Assembly: GCA_963978545.1 (NCBI GenBank)
Contig: OZ021727.1
Coordinates: forward strand, 58,044,487-58,108,486
Length of the DNA stretch: 64,000 nt
From: Linyphia triangularis
Lineage: Eukaryota; Arthropoda; Arachnida; Araneae; Linyphiidae
Direction of reading: 5' to 3'
The translations under genes were made by a program, and so were the position numbers. Below, piece after piece: positions 46,986 through 58,671 of the stretch (the first letter of the stretch is position 1; each line of letters begins with the position of its first letter). The notes under the pieces are model-generated. The model searched no databases, had not been told where the DNA came from, and worked only from the letters and a program-made list of their open reading frames with translations.

Positions 46986-47478
46986 AAAAAAAAAATTTCA
47001 GAATTTCAAATCCGACCTATGGGGAAAAGATGTTCTATGGTATATATGTACATGGAAAAATAATGAAAAAAATTAAATTTTAAATTCAGTACTGCCACAA
47101 GGAGGATGAAGTTTAGGTATTTGAGCTTTTTTATAGCAAAAAGTCAAATTCAATTGAATTTTTTTTCTGAAGAATTTCAAAACCTATCTGTACGGAAAAG
47201 ATGTTCTGAGGTACATTAAATAAGGGAAAAATAAAATAAAAATAATAATTTTTATGTTAAACTCTTTGCAAGGGGGATGAAGTTTTGGTATTTAAGCTTT
47301 TTAATGTTAAAATGTGAAAGTGATTTTTGTTTAAGTGAAACAGGCCTTTAGTACTTTTAAATGTTTATTGGAATGAGAGGACATATACAAAATGGTTACA
47401 GAAGAAAAAAAAAAATCTTTAGGAACATATTACAACTTCTTAAAAATTAAATCAAGAAAAATCAAAAAATCTTCGGAA

Positions 47479-48450
47479 TTACAGTGAACGGTAATCACGT
47501 TTGGTGTTGAAAACTGGCTTGAGGTTTCGTGATTCCAGGCTATTTCTTTTTAACCCATCTCTTCTGTATTATCCGCTTACAGCAGAAAATGCTTCTGTTA
47601 CTATTCGTTCTGTAGCTTGAGTACGATAGGGATACCTTTTGATAGTAGGTAATGCTATAGTATTGCCGTAGAAATGATTGCTGGGTTTACTATTGCTCCT
47701 TAAATCATGTCATCACTAAATCGTTCTGTCGCATTCTCCCACGTAATAAAGTTCACATAATCTGTCACACAAGGGTCAAAAGTTGGTACGTTTAAGATAC
47801 GGATATTAATCGCTAATAGGGTTTGGGTTGCAGCAGACCGTTTGACTTTGTGCAAATTCAAAATTCTTTGGAGGACCGATTCCTTTGTGTTATTTTTGTC
47901 GTCAGCTAGCATTGATATCAGGATATTTTCAGGAAAGCCCAAACCCCCGTTTCAAAAAATACTGGATTTTTTGAACGGGGGTTTTTTGAACGGTTTCTTC
48001 AAATCAATTGAGAAATAACGCGATAGAAAGATTGATTAATGCAAATGCTCTGTACCATAGATTACCGATTGTTTGGTTTTGATCTTGAATCACATCTAGG
48101 TGCCTAGATTTTTACGATGAACGTAATTAATGTCAATAAATCTTTGGTTGAACTTCTTCTAAGCCAAATAGAACATGAGAATTCTGTTGGGGGTTGTAAA
48201 CCACCTTGAGTGACGAATCCTTCCAGAGTTTCTCTTCAACAGCCCTTCGCTGCTTTGTCCGCAGTGATGGCTTCACAAATTTCCATTAAGCATAATTGAT
48301 CAGTACTTAAGTCTTTCTTGTTAGTCAGTTCGCATAGGTTGGGTTTACTTGAATGAAACTACAGGTAGTATCTCGCATACGGTCAATCTTTGGCTTGTAA
48401 CTGGCACACAAACCATTGTAGTGAAAGCTTCAGAATCAGTTCCATATTTC
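47479..48450 (-). pseudogene. Decayed copy of a recurrent arthropod protein of unknown function
   Basis: Minus-strand pieces across stops and frameshifts occur in a fixed order: KDLSTDQLCLMEICEAIT, then WLRRSSTKDLLTLITFIV, then GFPENILISMLADDKNN and ESVLQRILNLHKVKRSA, then RILNVPTFDP, VTDYVNFITWEN, YPYRTQATERIVTEAFSAV, and, after an in-frame TAA (47569-47571), RRDGLKRNSLESRN and VFNTKRDYRSL. From memory this order (..LSTDQ..L, RWLT.ANRILRLY, HPENLLISMLADD, FPCHTQAVER..K.VTEAS, R.GFI...LESR) is that of an abundant uncharacterised protein in arthropod genomes, which I cannot verify here. Its place between long inverted repeats suggests it is element-encoded. Confidence 0.62.
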
Positions 48451-48539
48451 GTATAACACCTTCTTTGATAACTGTGTTGACAGACTACCTATTATCGCAA
48501 CCAACATTGTAGTATCTATGTCATTGTCGATGCATGACC

Positions 48540-48718
48540 TAGCCGACCAAACTGTATAGTGGTTAGTGTGCTAGCTTCTAGACCGAGAAGTTGAGGGTAC
48601 GAGTCCCGTGTAAGGCATGGGTGTTTGTAAATGTATGTTAGCTTGTCAAATGACGAATGTTTCTGCGCATTATAGCCCATGTGTTGCTGACGGCTCCAGA
48701 TAATCTGAAAACAACCAA
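48540..48718 (+). mobile_element. tRNA-derived SINE with 12-bp TSD (one mismatch)
   Basis: Same family as 929-1105 but more diverged: box A TATAGTGGTTAGTGTG, and box B GGTACGAGTCCCG with one change from GGTTCGA. GTCGATGCATGA (48526-48537) and GTCGACGCATGA (48719-48730) flank it. It inserted upstream of the recognised part of the pseudogene, inside the TIR element. Confidence 0.87.
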
Positions 48719-49496
48719 GTCGACGCATGAACAAAATTTACGATGTGCTTTCCTTGAGATAGCTATCCGTTAATTTTCTTGCTTTGAAAGCGCAATATTT
48801 GTCGTAGTATGAACTTATTTTTCTCAAAATGCTGTATAGTGATCATTTATTGGTATTAAAGCTCGTTTCCAGGTCTCTCCTAACTTACTTGCAACTTATT
48901 GACACGCGGAGAAAAGTGTATTTAAATAGACTGTTCTTTGCTTCTCTTTTTGAATGCCAATATACGCACCTTATTACGTTTTTTGTACGTATTAAGCATA
49001 ATCGTGGGCATAATACAGCCTAACCCAAATATTGGACAAATCATGTATTTTCTTAACAACACCGCAGTACAGTATTAGTCCAAGTACACAAACAAGCAAA
49101 TGTCACATAATAAAATTGTAATTTAATTTACTTTACAAGAACAGCTCTCATCGATTAGGCGTCGAATTCCGTAAGCCGCTGACAACTGCACTATAGGGTT
49201 GTAGGGCTGATTCAACGGTGATATGGGGGGGAGGGAGTTCGGTCAAAAAAGGTTGAAATGTACATTGTACTACTAATTATTCAGTAATCATCACTTTTTT
49301 AGGATTTATATTGTAAAAAACAATTATTTTTAGTGTAAAATCATTTAACGAAAATTAGGACTTTTTGCATTTTTTTCGAAAATTCAACCCCTTTGTGGCA
49401 GTGCAAAATTTTTAAATAATTTTTTTTTTTTTTATTTTTTCCCTAATCTCTATATCATAGAACATCTTTTCCCCATAGGTAGATTTTGATTAATAA

Positions 49497-49535
49497 TATA
49501 TATATATATATATATTATATATATTATATATATTA
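49497..49535. repeat. (TA)n tract
   Basis: Imperfect TA dinucleotide run at the right edge of the TIR element. Confidence 0.85.
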
Positions 49536-49725
49536 AACAAAATTAAGTAAAAGAATAATTAAAAGTTTAAAAAGTTTACATTCCCTTTATCAAAAGCAAA
49601 AACAAAGACTACTTATGTTTAAAGTTTTAAAGTTATATGCATATTGGAAGTCACTTTCTATAAAATCACAAGGATAGGGCTAAACACACATGCACGAATT
49701 CTTTGTTTTATCGTAATAGATACTC
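49536..49725 (+). repeat. Composite repeat, 3' end fragment
   Basis: GACTACTTATGTTTAAAGTT, TTGGAAGTCACTTTCTATAA, and ACACACATGCACGAATTC before TTTGTTTTATCG follow the order of the 3' end of the composite repeat at 45346-46840. The TIR element may therefore have inserted at or into a composite repeat. Confidence 0.58.
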
Positions 49726-52580
49726 AGATTGAAACTTTAAGGTATTTTAAGGTATTGTTGAAACAATTTAAGTAATTTACTCTAATTCTATTTACTAACA
49801 ACAATGGTCTTAATGTAATTATATTATTTAGACAAAAGTTATAGTAGGAGAATAGGGAAATATAGAATGAAATTTCATTTCATAACATGTTAATGATAAA
49901 GTAGAAATATTTCAAATTTAAAATATTTACTCAACAATTTCTATGACTTAATAAATCCTTCTAATACATTTATAAGTCCATTTCTTTAAGTTCTTGGTCG
50001 TCTACCACTCTTAAATATGTAGTTGATCGATCATAGTATTAGTCTACAATTTTTCAGACGGAATTTTATTTGAATTTAAGATTCTCTCAGAAAAACGTGT
50101 TGAATTGCGCTTAATTGATTCGATGTTTAAACATAAAAGTTATTAGTGTTCGATATGTTAATGTAACAATATGTTAATTGTAAATTAATAAAATAATAGC
50201 AAATATTTCGATTATCTCTGGGACTTTGAAATACATGCCGTCATATACGAGAATAACTTATAAAATGGTTATAGTTATGATTTATATTACAAATAAAATA
50301 TAGAAAACGAATAAGGTAGAATGATCAAAATTCATTATTTCATGTATTTATATTGTACGAAACAAGTAAGATAAAAGCATCAAGACATTCCTGATTTATT
50401 CAAATATGTGCAAGTTGACGATGGTATACGAATAAAATTTCAAAGATATTCCAATTTCGTTTCATAATATTCTCAGTGCAAATTTATTCGTATGAAATAT
50501 ATTTACCTACTCATCATTCCTCTGCTGAAAAACGGCATTAGCTTTGTGCGAGTAGTAGGATTCCTACGAGGTCCACTCTCCTATATCTAGAGATTCATTG
50601 TCTTAATCAGATGTTCTCAAGAAGCAAGAAACATCTTCAAAGACATCTTTCTTCGCCGACAGCACATGTTATTTTTCAGCCCGATTCAATATGCATGAGC
50701 CTGTGTTTTATTTTTATGCCCTTTGTAGTTGAAATTGACAAACTTTTGATGCGACTTCACGTCTGAATTAATGCCAGAAATCGCATAACTTCGAAAAGGA
50801 AAATATTCCTCTTCGGATTTATATCTGTCAGGAAATGGCAACGATATTTGTTCTTTTTATGCTGATTCTGCTTTGAAATTATAAAATTTCATTTTGAGAA
50901 ATCTTCGAAAAAGAACATTCGTTAATACGTGTTCTTGAATTCTCTAATACTTATAATATTTCTGAACATTTGAGACGACAAATTTTAGTATGCATTCAAA
51001 CGAACGCAGTAAATATTAATACGCTGCTCTGACTACCTCCAGAACTAAAATTTGTGTTTTACACTTTTTTGTTGCTTCTTTATCGAACATTTCGAATCCC
51101 CCTTTTATTCGACAGCAAACAGGTTGACATCGCATAACAAATAAGGAATTCCCGTTGCCAGATTCCGAACGTAAGTGAGTAGTCTGAAATGAAAAATTCA
51201 TGCCCTTAATGGCCATGGAGAGTTTCAAGCGATCGCAGTGACACCTATAAACGCATTTTGACTTCAGGCAGGCCCGTGCTAGCATCCGTTAAATACTCCT
51301 CTAGTTTTACCTGAACTTAAAAATTCGACTCCTCTTTGCAAATTTAGTTTGATATTTATTATTTAAACTTTAACGGCGAGGCAAGAACCACTTTCTTCCT
51401 CTCTTCCAAACAAGGTTGACAAATATTCGCTCGAGTTAGGCAACGGCATTTCCTTAAAGTGGAAAGGGGATAGTTTTAAGGGGAAAAGAAATGGCAGCGG
51501 TCTCTCGAGGGGCGATTGCAGCGCTACCTTCACTTTACTTTCTGAACCGAAACCACTCGGAAAGCTAACGTATAATCTGGTTTTGTAGATCGCTCTACGC
51601 CATTCCTTTACCTCGAGTGTCATGAGACATGAAAAGTAGTTGCTTAACTTTTCTTATTTTGCTATTAAAACCCGTCACTAAATATCTCGGGGGAAGAGGA
51701 TTCCAAAACATTATTATTCGATCGTGAATACGAAATATAATTTTGTAAAACGTTTAATGCACTAATAGAGCGCTCAAGTCTCATTCTTAATTTTGAAGGA
51801 AAAGTTTGCGAGCGTGAGCAATTTTTTGCATACTTAATGCGTTATGGAATTCCTATGGGCTCAGTTTGCTGTGTTACAAAGTTCACAACTTGAGTTTAAT
51901 ATTTGAATTATATTAGGTCTATTAGTGAAGACGCAGTCGCCTTTTCCCCCACATCGCAGATTTATACATTGGCATCACACGCATAAAGACGGTTAGGAAT
52001 TAAAGTCAAGAACTTTGAGACTGGAAGGGAAAAAAATTATAGCGTTTGCTATTTTAAATAGATTGGATTAACTATAAACCACCACCTAAATATCAAGTAC
52101 CTCAGTCTTTCATCTCGTAACAATTTTATTCCCAAGTTTCGCTTTTTATTTTATTGAGAGATAATATTTACTTGACAAAATAAACATTATTTACTTGTAC
52201 TTTTAGTCCAAACTATCTCTAATTTATCAAAAGTGTTTGTGCATATAACAGTATATTTACATCAGTAGGTCCATATTCTTATTTTAAGCCCATGACAGTT
52301 TTCAGAGTAATGTTAGGACTGATTCTTTAAAGATATCTACGTCTATAATGTGCAAAATAAAGGGAGATACAAATCATGCGTTTAACTGCAATATAAATTG
52401 CAACTTCTAGCTTCCCAATATCAAGCATTACCACCTTATCACTGATTCATAACAATCCCTGATATCAAAGTTAGTAAATAAGGCAGCAAAAAATGACAGA
52501 TAGTTAGGTGACGATTACTGGAATTTCCAGATGGATTTTCCAGTCGAACGCAAATGCGGGACCTTTTCCCTTTCCCTTTA
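49726..52580. other. Mostly unique sequence, no gene recognised
   Basis: 51010-51650 is GC-richer with minus-strand open frames of 86-89 codons lacking recognisable motifs. The rest is AT-rich. Confidence 0.45.
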
Positions 52581-52589
52581 AAAGGCATC

Positions 52590-53400
52590 CTGGAACGCAT
52601 ATAGGAAAAACTGACATCTAGAAGAACTTCAAATCGAGAAGATCGAAATATATTAAAAATGGCGCCAACCTAAACTATGTCTTTAAGATGAGTTGCCTCA
52701 ACTGTTGCAGTTTTAAAAGACAATATTAATAGAAGAATTAAAGCACCTGGAAATATTGTCTAAAAGAAAATTGCACGAGAGCCATTTTTGTAAGAGAAAC
52801 ATAAAACAGAACATGGAAGATAGTCCAAAAGCCAAATGTCTTATGGTGCGAAGTAATATATATATATATATAAATGAACTTTGATGGAGACGCGATAGAT
52901 ATGTAATATACATGTTATTGGCAAGACTTAACAAGGAACCGAGGAATTTTTTTTTTTCATTAGGCAACTAGGTGGAGGATCAGTAATGGTCTGGAAAGAT
53001 TTTTGATTTAATTATAAACATCTAGAATTTTCATGGGAAAAAATAAAATCTAAAGCTAAAAACAAATACTCAGACAATTTAGTAGCATTTCTGAACTTAA
53101 TGGAGGATTGGATTAGGTTTACCAGCAAGAAAAATGGGATGCACGACTTAATCCCAGTGGGAAATATGTGGGTCATGTTAACTCGGAAAAATTACAAATA
53201 TGGAATAGATTATTTCTCTAAAAAGGACTCAAGAGTAGACATAGAGAAAGCATAATATGAAATACTTCCAGAATTCCTACACTTTTTTTTTTCATTCAAA
53301 ATGGTGTACATAAAGTCATTTGTAAGAGAGAACGTCCCATTAAATATGAATCGTTTTTTTTATAAATTGTTGTGAACAGATAAAATGTCAAAACTACTTA
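52590..53400 (+). pseudogene. Second Tc1-like transposase relic
   Basis: Across frameshifts the plus strand reads NFDGDAIDM, YWQDL/NKEPRNF and then LGGGSVMVWKDF, corresponding to the usual FNLDGPDG, YWHDLRKEP and FGGGSVMVWGAF blocks. It continues NKYSDNLVAFLNLMEDWI and MLTRKNYKYGIDYFSKK, followed by DSRVDIEKA and YEILPEF, matching the C-terminal third. The QDNA.IH and SPDLNPIE motifs are deleted or unreadable. A Tc1-type right terminus, CCATAGTTTTGGAACCGACA, follows at about 53608-53627. The left terminus was not found. It is a different lineage from the relic at 4264-6755. Confidence 0.78.
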
Positions 53401-53599
53401 TGCGTCTATAATTATGAGACACTAAATTTTTCCTTATTACTTGACATTAAACTTAAACTTTAATTTTTTCTAATTTAAATACTGTAATTTGTAATTATTT
53501 GGTAATTTTTAAAATAGAACTTATGAAAATATAAATTTCCATAATACAGTCTTTTATTATCAAAGTTATTATATTGTTTTTACAATTGCAATTTGCCCC

Positions 53600-53629
53600 C
53601 CTGTGTCCATAGTTTTGGAACCGACAGTA
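53600..53629. repeat. Probable right terminus of the Tc1-like relic
   Basis: CTGTGTCCATAGTTTTGGAA followed by CCGACAGTA is the typical end of Tc1-like elements of the GGGSVMVWG type. It lies about 200 bp downstream of the last readable coding part. Confidence 0.5.
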
Positions 53630-54419
53630 GTTTTATATGTTTATGGATACCCATTTATAATTATCTAATAACAATAGGAACTATGATAATTAATTCTGTA
53701 AGAAATCTTAAAGGTAAAATACAATTGCAAACCTCAACATGAAACTTTTTAACAGTATAAATTTATATAATCTTTTATCATTTCTGGACGGTTTTTTTTT
53801 TAGGTGTTTTTTTTCTTCTTTTATAACAAAACAAAAAACCGTCACTAGTGTTTAAGCCATAAGCCAAGACCGCATCTGACGAATAGTTTACTTACAGTAG
53901 CGCATTGTGTTATTTGTTTGAAAATCGAATTTAAATTTATCAGACCTAGTCCAAAAATTTGGGGAAGTTGTGATAGTATATAGAAACACACAATTTAAGC
54001 AGACTAAGGAAGCCTAAGGAATCTCGTATCTCTCAGCAATAGAATGCAATATCTTACCATAAGAAGTAATCCCTTGAAGAAATCAAATGCATAGAAACCC
54101 CCTAGTTCTTTACAATTTCCACGAACATTATTCTTTGTATATCCGCCCCTGTTGGCTTAACTCATTTTCTTCAGAAACTCCCTCTTAAACTCTATTCCAA
54201 AATAATCGAGTCAAACTTTTGAGACAAATAACGTAAACCAGAAACCCATACAAGTAGAGGAAACTTGGAATCAAACAAATTCGCCTGAGTAATGACCGAT
54301 TCAATGACGGAAAAAGACAAAACCGCTTTGACAAACTTAAGGGGGTGTGTTGTCGAATCGAGTACGGGGCTACATGCATCTGGGGGGGGGGGGGGGTAAG
54401 AAGAAAAAAAAACCTTAAG

Positions 54420-54960
54420 GACGAATTAACGAGGTAAACGATTTTCCGGGCCCAGAATTTAAGGGAGGAAAATCAAACAAAGCAAAAATAATCTTCTGTG
54501 GTATCGATAGAATTAAAGGTTCGGTAAATTAAGTTTCCCGGGGAATTCCAGGATTTTCCGGGATAAACGTATTTACTGGGGTCTTGTCGGGGGGGAAGGG
54601 GCTATAGTGCCTTGTTTTATTGGCCCCCCTGCAAGGTTCTAGACAAGAGCAGAAGATTAATTCAAATGCCGCTGTAGCAATTTTAAGAGGAGGGAATCAA
54701 GAGGGTAGCTATTGATGGAATTGTTTAAAGTAGAGGGTGTCTGGCGGAAAAAGCCACTCGCCATCTTGTTGGTTCGTTTAGCCGATAGAAGGACAATTGG
54801 CGTGACAAGAGAGATTTAAGATGCGTGTCCCTGAAGGGTTCTTTCTTTTTCAGGGATGAAATAACGTCGAAAAATAATGGCGGATTCTTCTGCATGTTTA
54901 TGGTGGAATGAAATAAATCCGAAATGTTTGTGTCATTAGTTTATCGGTTTGGTTTTGTTT
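54420..54960. promoter_or_regulatory. Candidate regulatory block with paired NF-kB-like sites
   Basis: Unique, GC-richer sequence. GGGGAATTCC at 54540-54549 matches the classical Rel/NF-kB consensus, and GGATTTTCC at 54551-54559 is a second near-consensus site on the same face. Nearby are AAAATCAAACAAAG (TCF/HMG-like), GGGATAAACG and TATCGATAG. Whether any of this is functional is inference. Confidence 0.3.
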
Positions 54961-55139
54961 AAAAAGCATTGCAGGAAGTCGCCTTTGTAAAGGGAAGGGA
55001 GAGGGGGGGGGGGTCTTAGGTCAATGATTATGTGGTTAAAGTTGTTTTGAATTAAAGTTAGTTGTTCAACTTAGTTTATCAACTTAAATAACAATTGGAA
55101 ATTAACTAATCACTGTACTTATATGTAAAAGTAAAGAAA

Positions 55140-55455
55140 CTAGGGGTGTGGAACAAAGCGCAACTTTCAATTACACTTAATACTGGTCACTGCATTTATA
55201 TTTGCTATGAATTGGTGTAAGGTACGGTATTCATTTTCATATGTTCCTTAATTTAAAAAAATTACGTTTGGCGATAATTATTACATTATTAAAAAAAAAA
55301 AAATATTTAAATTGCGATATTGTCTATTTTTTTCGATAGTACATATTACATAATTGCATTACTTTTTGCTGTAAAGTGAAACAGCAGTGATACCAGTCGT
55401 TGATGGGCGATGCTCAGAGGAAGAAAATTCTGTGTTAAAGGCACAGATTCAGTGT
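55140..55455 (-). repeat. Interspersed repeat family A, copy 6
   Basis: Starts CTAGGGGTGTGGAACAAAGC with CAACTTTCAATTACACTT, the clearest terminus of the family. Contains TTTGGCGATAATTATTACA and GTCGTTGATGGGCGATGCTC. It is truncated after about 315 bp. Confidence 0.72.
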
Positions 55456-55759
55456 TCAACCTGATTTTATGGTGTTTTAAAAGTTTAGTTTTGCACATTT
55501 TGACTTGACCCCCTACTGGTTTAGAAATTATTTTTTATTTGCAAATTTGTGTGAGATCAATTATAGGCTGGCAATAGAGATAATACACGACGTTTCTTCG
55601 ATCCAAATGGCAGTAGTAAAAATCCATCGCTTGGTGTGTTCATTGACGCGTTTATTAATGTTTTTACCCAGTAACTTCTATATAGTTTGCTTCCAAATGT
55701 AAACTCAATCGCCCTTTTGGAGGCCACGAGGGTAAAATATAAGAGGACTCAACTTAGCC

Positions 55760-56477
55760 CTAGGGTCGGCAGACTTTTCTGCGCTAAGAACCAAACATTC
55801 AGTAATCAAAATCGCAAATTTTTTAAAAAGCCGCAAAATAAATAAAATCAGTACCAGTGTGTGCCTCTAACTGGTACAAAAATGGCATAAAAATCATGTC
55901 ACATATGACAAATCGGTAGTCCACTTTTATTTGGAATAAACGCATACAATTCAATCCATTTTCTTCCTCAAACTCTTCCTCAACAATTTTCTCTTCCTTT
56001 TGGACGAAATCGAGACCATGTTTTGTTAATATAGAATATCAAAATCAATAGCAAAAGACGTTTTAACAACGCGTGCAACTGGGAAAACTTTAGTGTGAAA
56101 GGGGCTATCTACCTCAGTTGGAGACGAAAGAACAACGAACTTAAACAAAATTTCGATGCAACTGAGATTGTAACACTGAGATTGTTTCGTATTTTGACTG
56201 ACAAGATGTGTGCACGCTGATTTTAAGTTGGTATTTTAGAATAGTGTTACCGGTTCGCCATATCCATCTTTCTGTTTTTCGTCGTGCTTTTCTTATTTTT
56301 CGGATTTGAGACTTCACCGATGGGTATACCAAACAAAGCACAAATGAATCTCCATTTATTACTTTTACAGTTTATTCTTAGGTCGAGTCATTTAAAATTT
56401 AAAGAACTGCAAATATCCCCCCCCCCCCCAAAAAAAAATAGCTTTATGCTGCTGGAGCCGCGATCTACCAACTCCTG
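55760..56477. mobile_element. Old non-autonomous hAT-like element (718 bp)
   Basis: The left end CTAGGGTCGGCAGA and the right end TCTACCAACTCCTG (inverted: CAGGAGTTGGTAGA) agree at 9 of 14 positions, mostly differing by transitions. They fit a CAGGGGTCGGCAGA-type hAT terminus. Flanking ACTTAGCC (55752-55759) and ATTTAGCT (56478-56485) agree at 6 of 8, an eroded 8-bp TSD. No transposase is recognisable. Confidence 0.6.
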
Positions 56478-57322
56478 ATTTAGCTACTTTTCTTAGAATA
56501 TGCCTTCCGAATTTGAATATTCTATGTCACAAGATTTTAAACCATGAATAAAAATAAATAAATTATTTCTAAATTTCAATAAACACTGTTTTGTCGATTT
56601 TCTCTAAGAATAATAAATCGATTTTGAAAATAGTATAAGCAATAAAAGTCATGCCATTTTTAAAAAAATTTTTTTTTTTAATTTTTTATAGAATGGTAGG
56701 TGTTATAATTTAAATAAGTTTTTCTTATGCATATCAATTACTTTAGTTAAATTATTACTTCGCCTCCTTTGTAGCTCGAAGTAAATAAAACTGATATTTC
56801 GGCTACTCGTTTTTGTCAATTTTTTTTGCATACTTTACGAAGCTAGTGACACCTATAGTTGATTTGGTGAAACAAATCTATTGCCATTTCTTCATTGGGA
56901 ATTTTTTCTAATGATTGTACATGTTCGTAGCTGGCTCTGATTTGACTCCATAAATCACTCTCGTGATCAATTAATTAAGGAACTTATCATATTTTAAATT
57001 CTAACATACTAAAAATTTGTGGTTTTAAGATGAACTAAATCATAGAATAAACCATTTTTGCTTGATTGATTAGAAAAGTCTCGAAATTTCTTGACCGTGC
57101 ATCAATTATATTTAAAGTTAAATCACAGATTTAATTATAGGGTGGACTGCCAACAGTTACCATGTTCCATAATCCATAACTAAAAAAATATCCACCTAGG
57201 AACATGTCTTTCGATTCGAAGGTATTTCCCAATATCGAAACGGCCGTAAATTTCTTTTTCACTAATCGACAACAGGGATCGCTGAACATGTGAAGAATAT
57301 AAAACACGTCTGTTATTGGCTG
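56478..57322. other. AT-rich sequence, nothing recognised
   Basis: No gene or repeat shared with the rest of the window. Confidence 0.5.
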
Positions 57323-57530
57323 GTAATAACTAGGGATGGAACGGATGTGAGTTTTGCCGGATACCGGATTTCGGATATCCGGGGTACCATGTCTACCGGA
57401 TACGGATATCCGAAACGGATTTCGCCGGATATCCGGCCGGATATTCGGTCTATATACTAAAAACAATAGTTATACGATATGCTATACGAAAAAAATGGTC
57501 ATGATATGAAGTATTAAGTAAATTATAATT

Positions 57531-57795
57531 AGTGGTTAGCGCACCGCGCAGCATGCCACAGGTCCATTGTTTGATTCGCGGACTGGGCAAGGTTGACTTA
57601 GCTGTTTATACCTGAAAGAAATAAACTGAGGAGGACCATGCATGCTTGGGAACTAAACACTGGGGTTCGGCGTCAGAATGACCATCTGACTGAAACATCT
57701 GCTATGTGACACACAAATGCCACAGTCGAGAAAACTGAGCTGGGCCCAGCAGGCCTTAGTCCACACGGGCTGTCACGCTCTGAGTTTATTTTTTT
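57531..57795 (+). mobile_element. SINE of a second tRNA-derived family
   Basis: The head has box A-like TTAGTGGTTAGCGCACC and box B-like GTTTGATTCGCGG. The body includes GGTTGACTTAGCTGTTTATA, CTTGGGAACTAAACACTGGG and GGGCCCAGCAGGCCTT. It ends CACGCTCTGAGTTTATTTTT. The sequence differs from the 929-1105 family outside the Pol III boxes. The 5' end of the tRNA head looks clipped, and I did not find a clear TSD. Confidence 0.7.
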
Positions 57796-58014
57796 ATTTA
57801 AACTTTAGTTGATGAGTGAAAGAGATCTTTGTTGCTGATTTTATATCTTGTAATATTGATACTTTTAGTTTTTCATATAGTTCTGGCAGGGCTTTATCAC
57901 GAAAATAATTTCTACTTGGAAGCGGATAACGAAGAGCTAGGTATTTTATTAACTGACCAAAGCCTTCTCTATTCACAATGGAGAATGGTTCAGCATCAAG
58001 AGCCATTAACTCAC
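57794..58014 (-). pseudogene. hAT transposase exon 2 (truncated before the catalytic core)
   Basis: An acceptor TTTTAG (ending 58015) precedes GTGAGTTAATGG. Joined in phase to exon 1 it gives ELMALDAEPFSIVNREGF, then LRYPLPSRNYFRD, then ALPELYEKLKVSIL and IKSATKISF. This is the typical segment between the BED finger and the first catalytic Asp (..ALD..PFS.VE.EGF..L....R..PSR...). Where family members continue with TTD(I/L)W, this copy breaks off and ends in an unrelated stop, next to a SINE tail. The predicted intron is 58015-58370 (356 nt, GT-AG). Confidence 0.8.
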
Positions 58015-58370
58015 CTAAAATTATATTAAAATTTTTTTTTACAATGTTGAAGTGCAAAATATAGCTACTTTCAATTTACTTCATGCATTGTTTATAATTG
58101 ATAAATGATTACAAAATTATACCGGAGGCATTTGTTAATAACAAAAGATTTATTTTAAATATTTTATGAAATTGAAGTATATATTTTTTTGCAATGCACC
58201 TAAAACATTACGGATTTAAAGAAATCTCGTAGAAAACTTAAATTGGATCTATCGGAATATTCCGTCTTTAAATATAAACTTAAAAAATTTCGAACCCAAA
58301 ATTCATCAACATTATGTTATACCATATTTAAAATATATATTTAATATAAACAAACAAAATTAGTACTTAC

Positions 58371-58671
58371 ATATTTTTGCGGTTAAGGCTTTTGTTTTAG
58401 GATCATCTAAACTCCACAATTTTGGTACACATAATTTCGATTCCAATGTTGTCTGCGTGCATTTCTTGTTTTGATGAATTGTTTTTTCTTGTTCATCAAT
58501 ATTTGATGCATTTAGTGAGTCTTTTAAGTTTCGGTGAATTTCCTTATGCACACTCATTAAATGGTTCCATAAGGGTTTTGTGGAAAAGGATTTTGTGCTT
58601 TTGACGCGCACATTTTTTAAACGATTCTGTGGAGCAAGTAACACATAGGGCTTTGCTTTCGTCATTTCCAT
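58371..58671 (-). pseudogene. hAT transposase exon 1 (BED-finger region)
   Basis: From the ATG at 58671 the frame includes KSFSTKPLWNHLMSVHKEIH, the second half of a BED zinc finger (LWNHL...H). The first half, with CVTC (Cys-x2-Cys), is readable only in another frame at 58634-58645, so a frameshift separates the two. The frame ends at a GTAAGT donor (58370-58365 on the minus strand) in phase 1. Exon 2 continues in the matching phase. The BED domain binds DNA in hAT transposases. Disabled by the frameshift and by loss of the rest of the protein. Confidence 0.75.
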
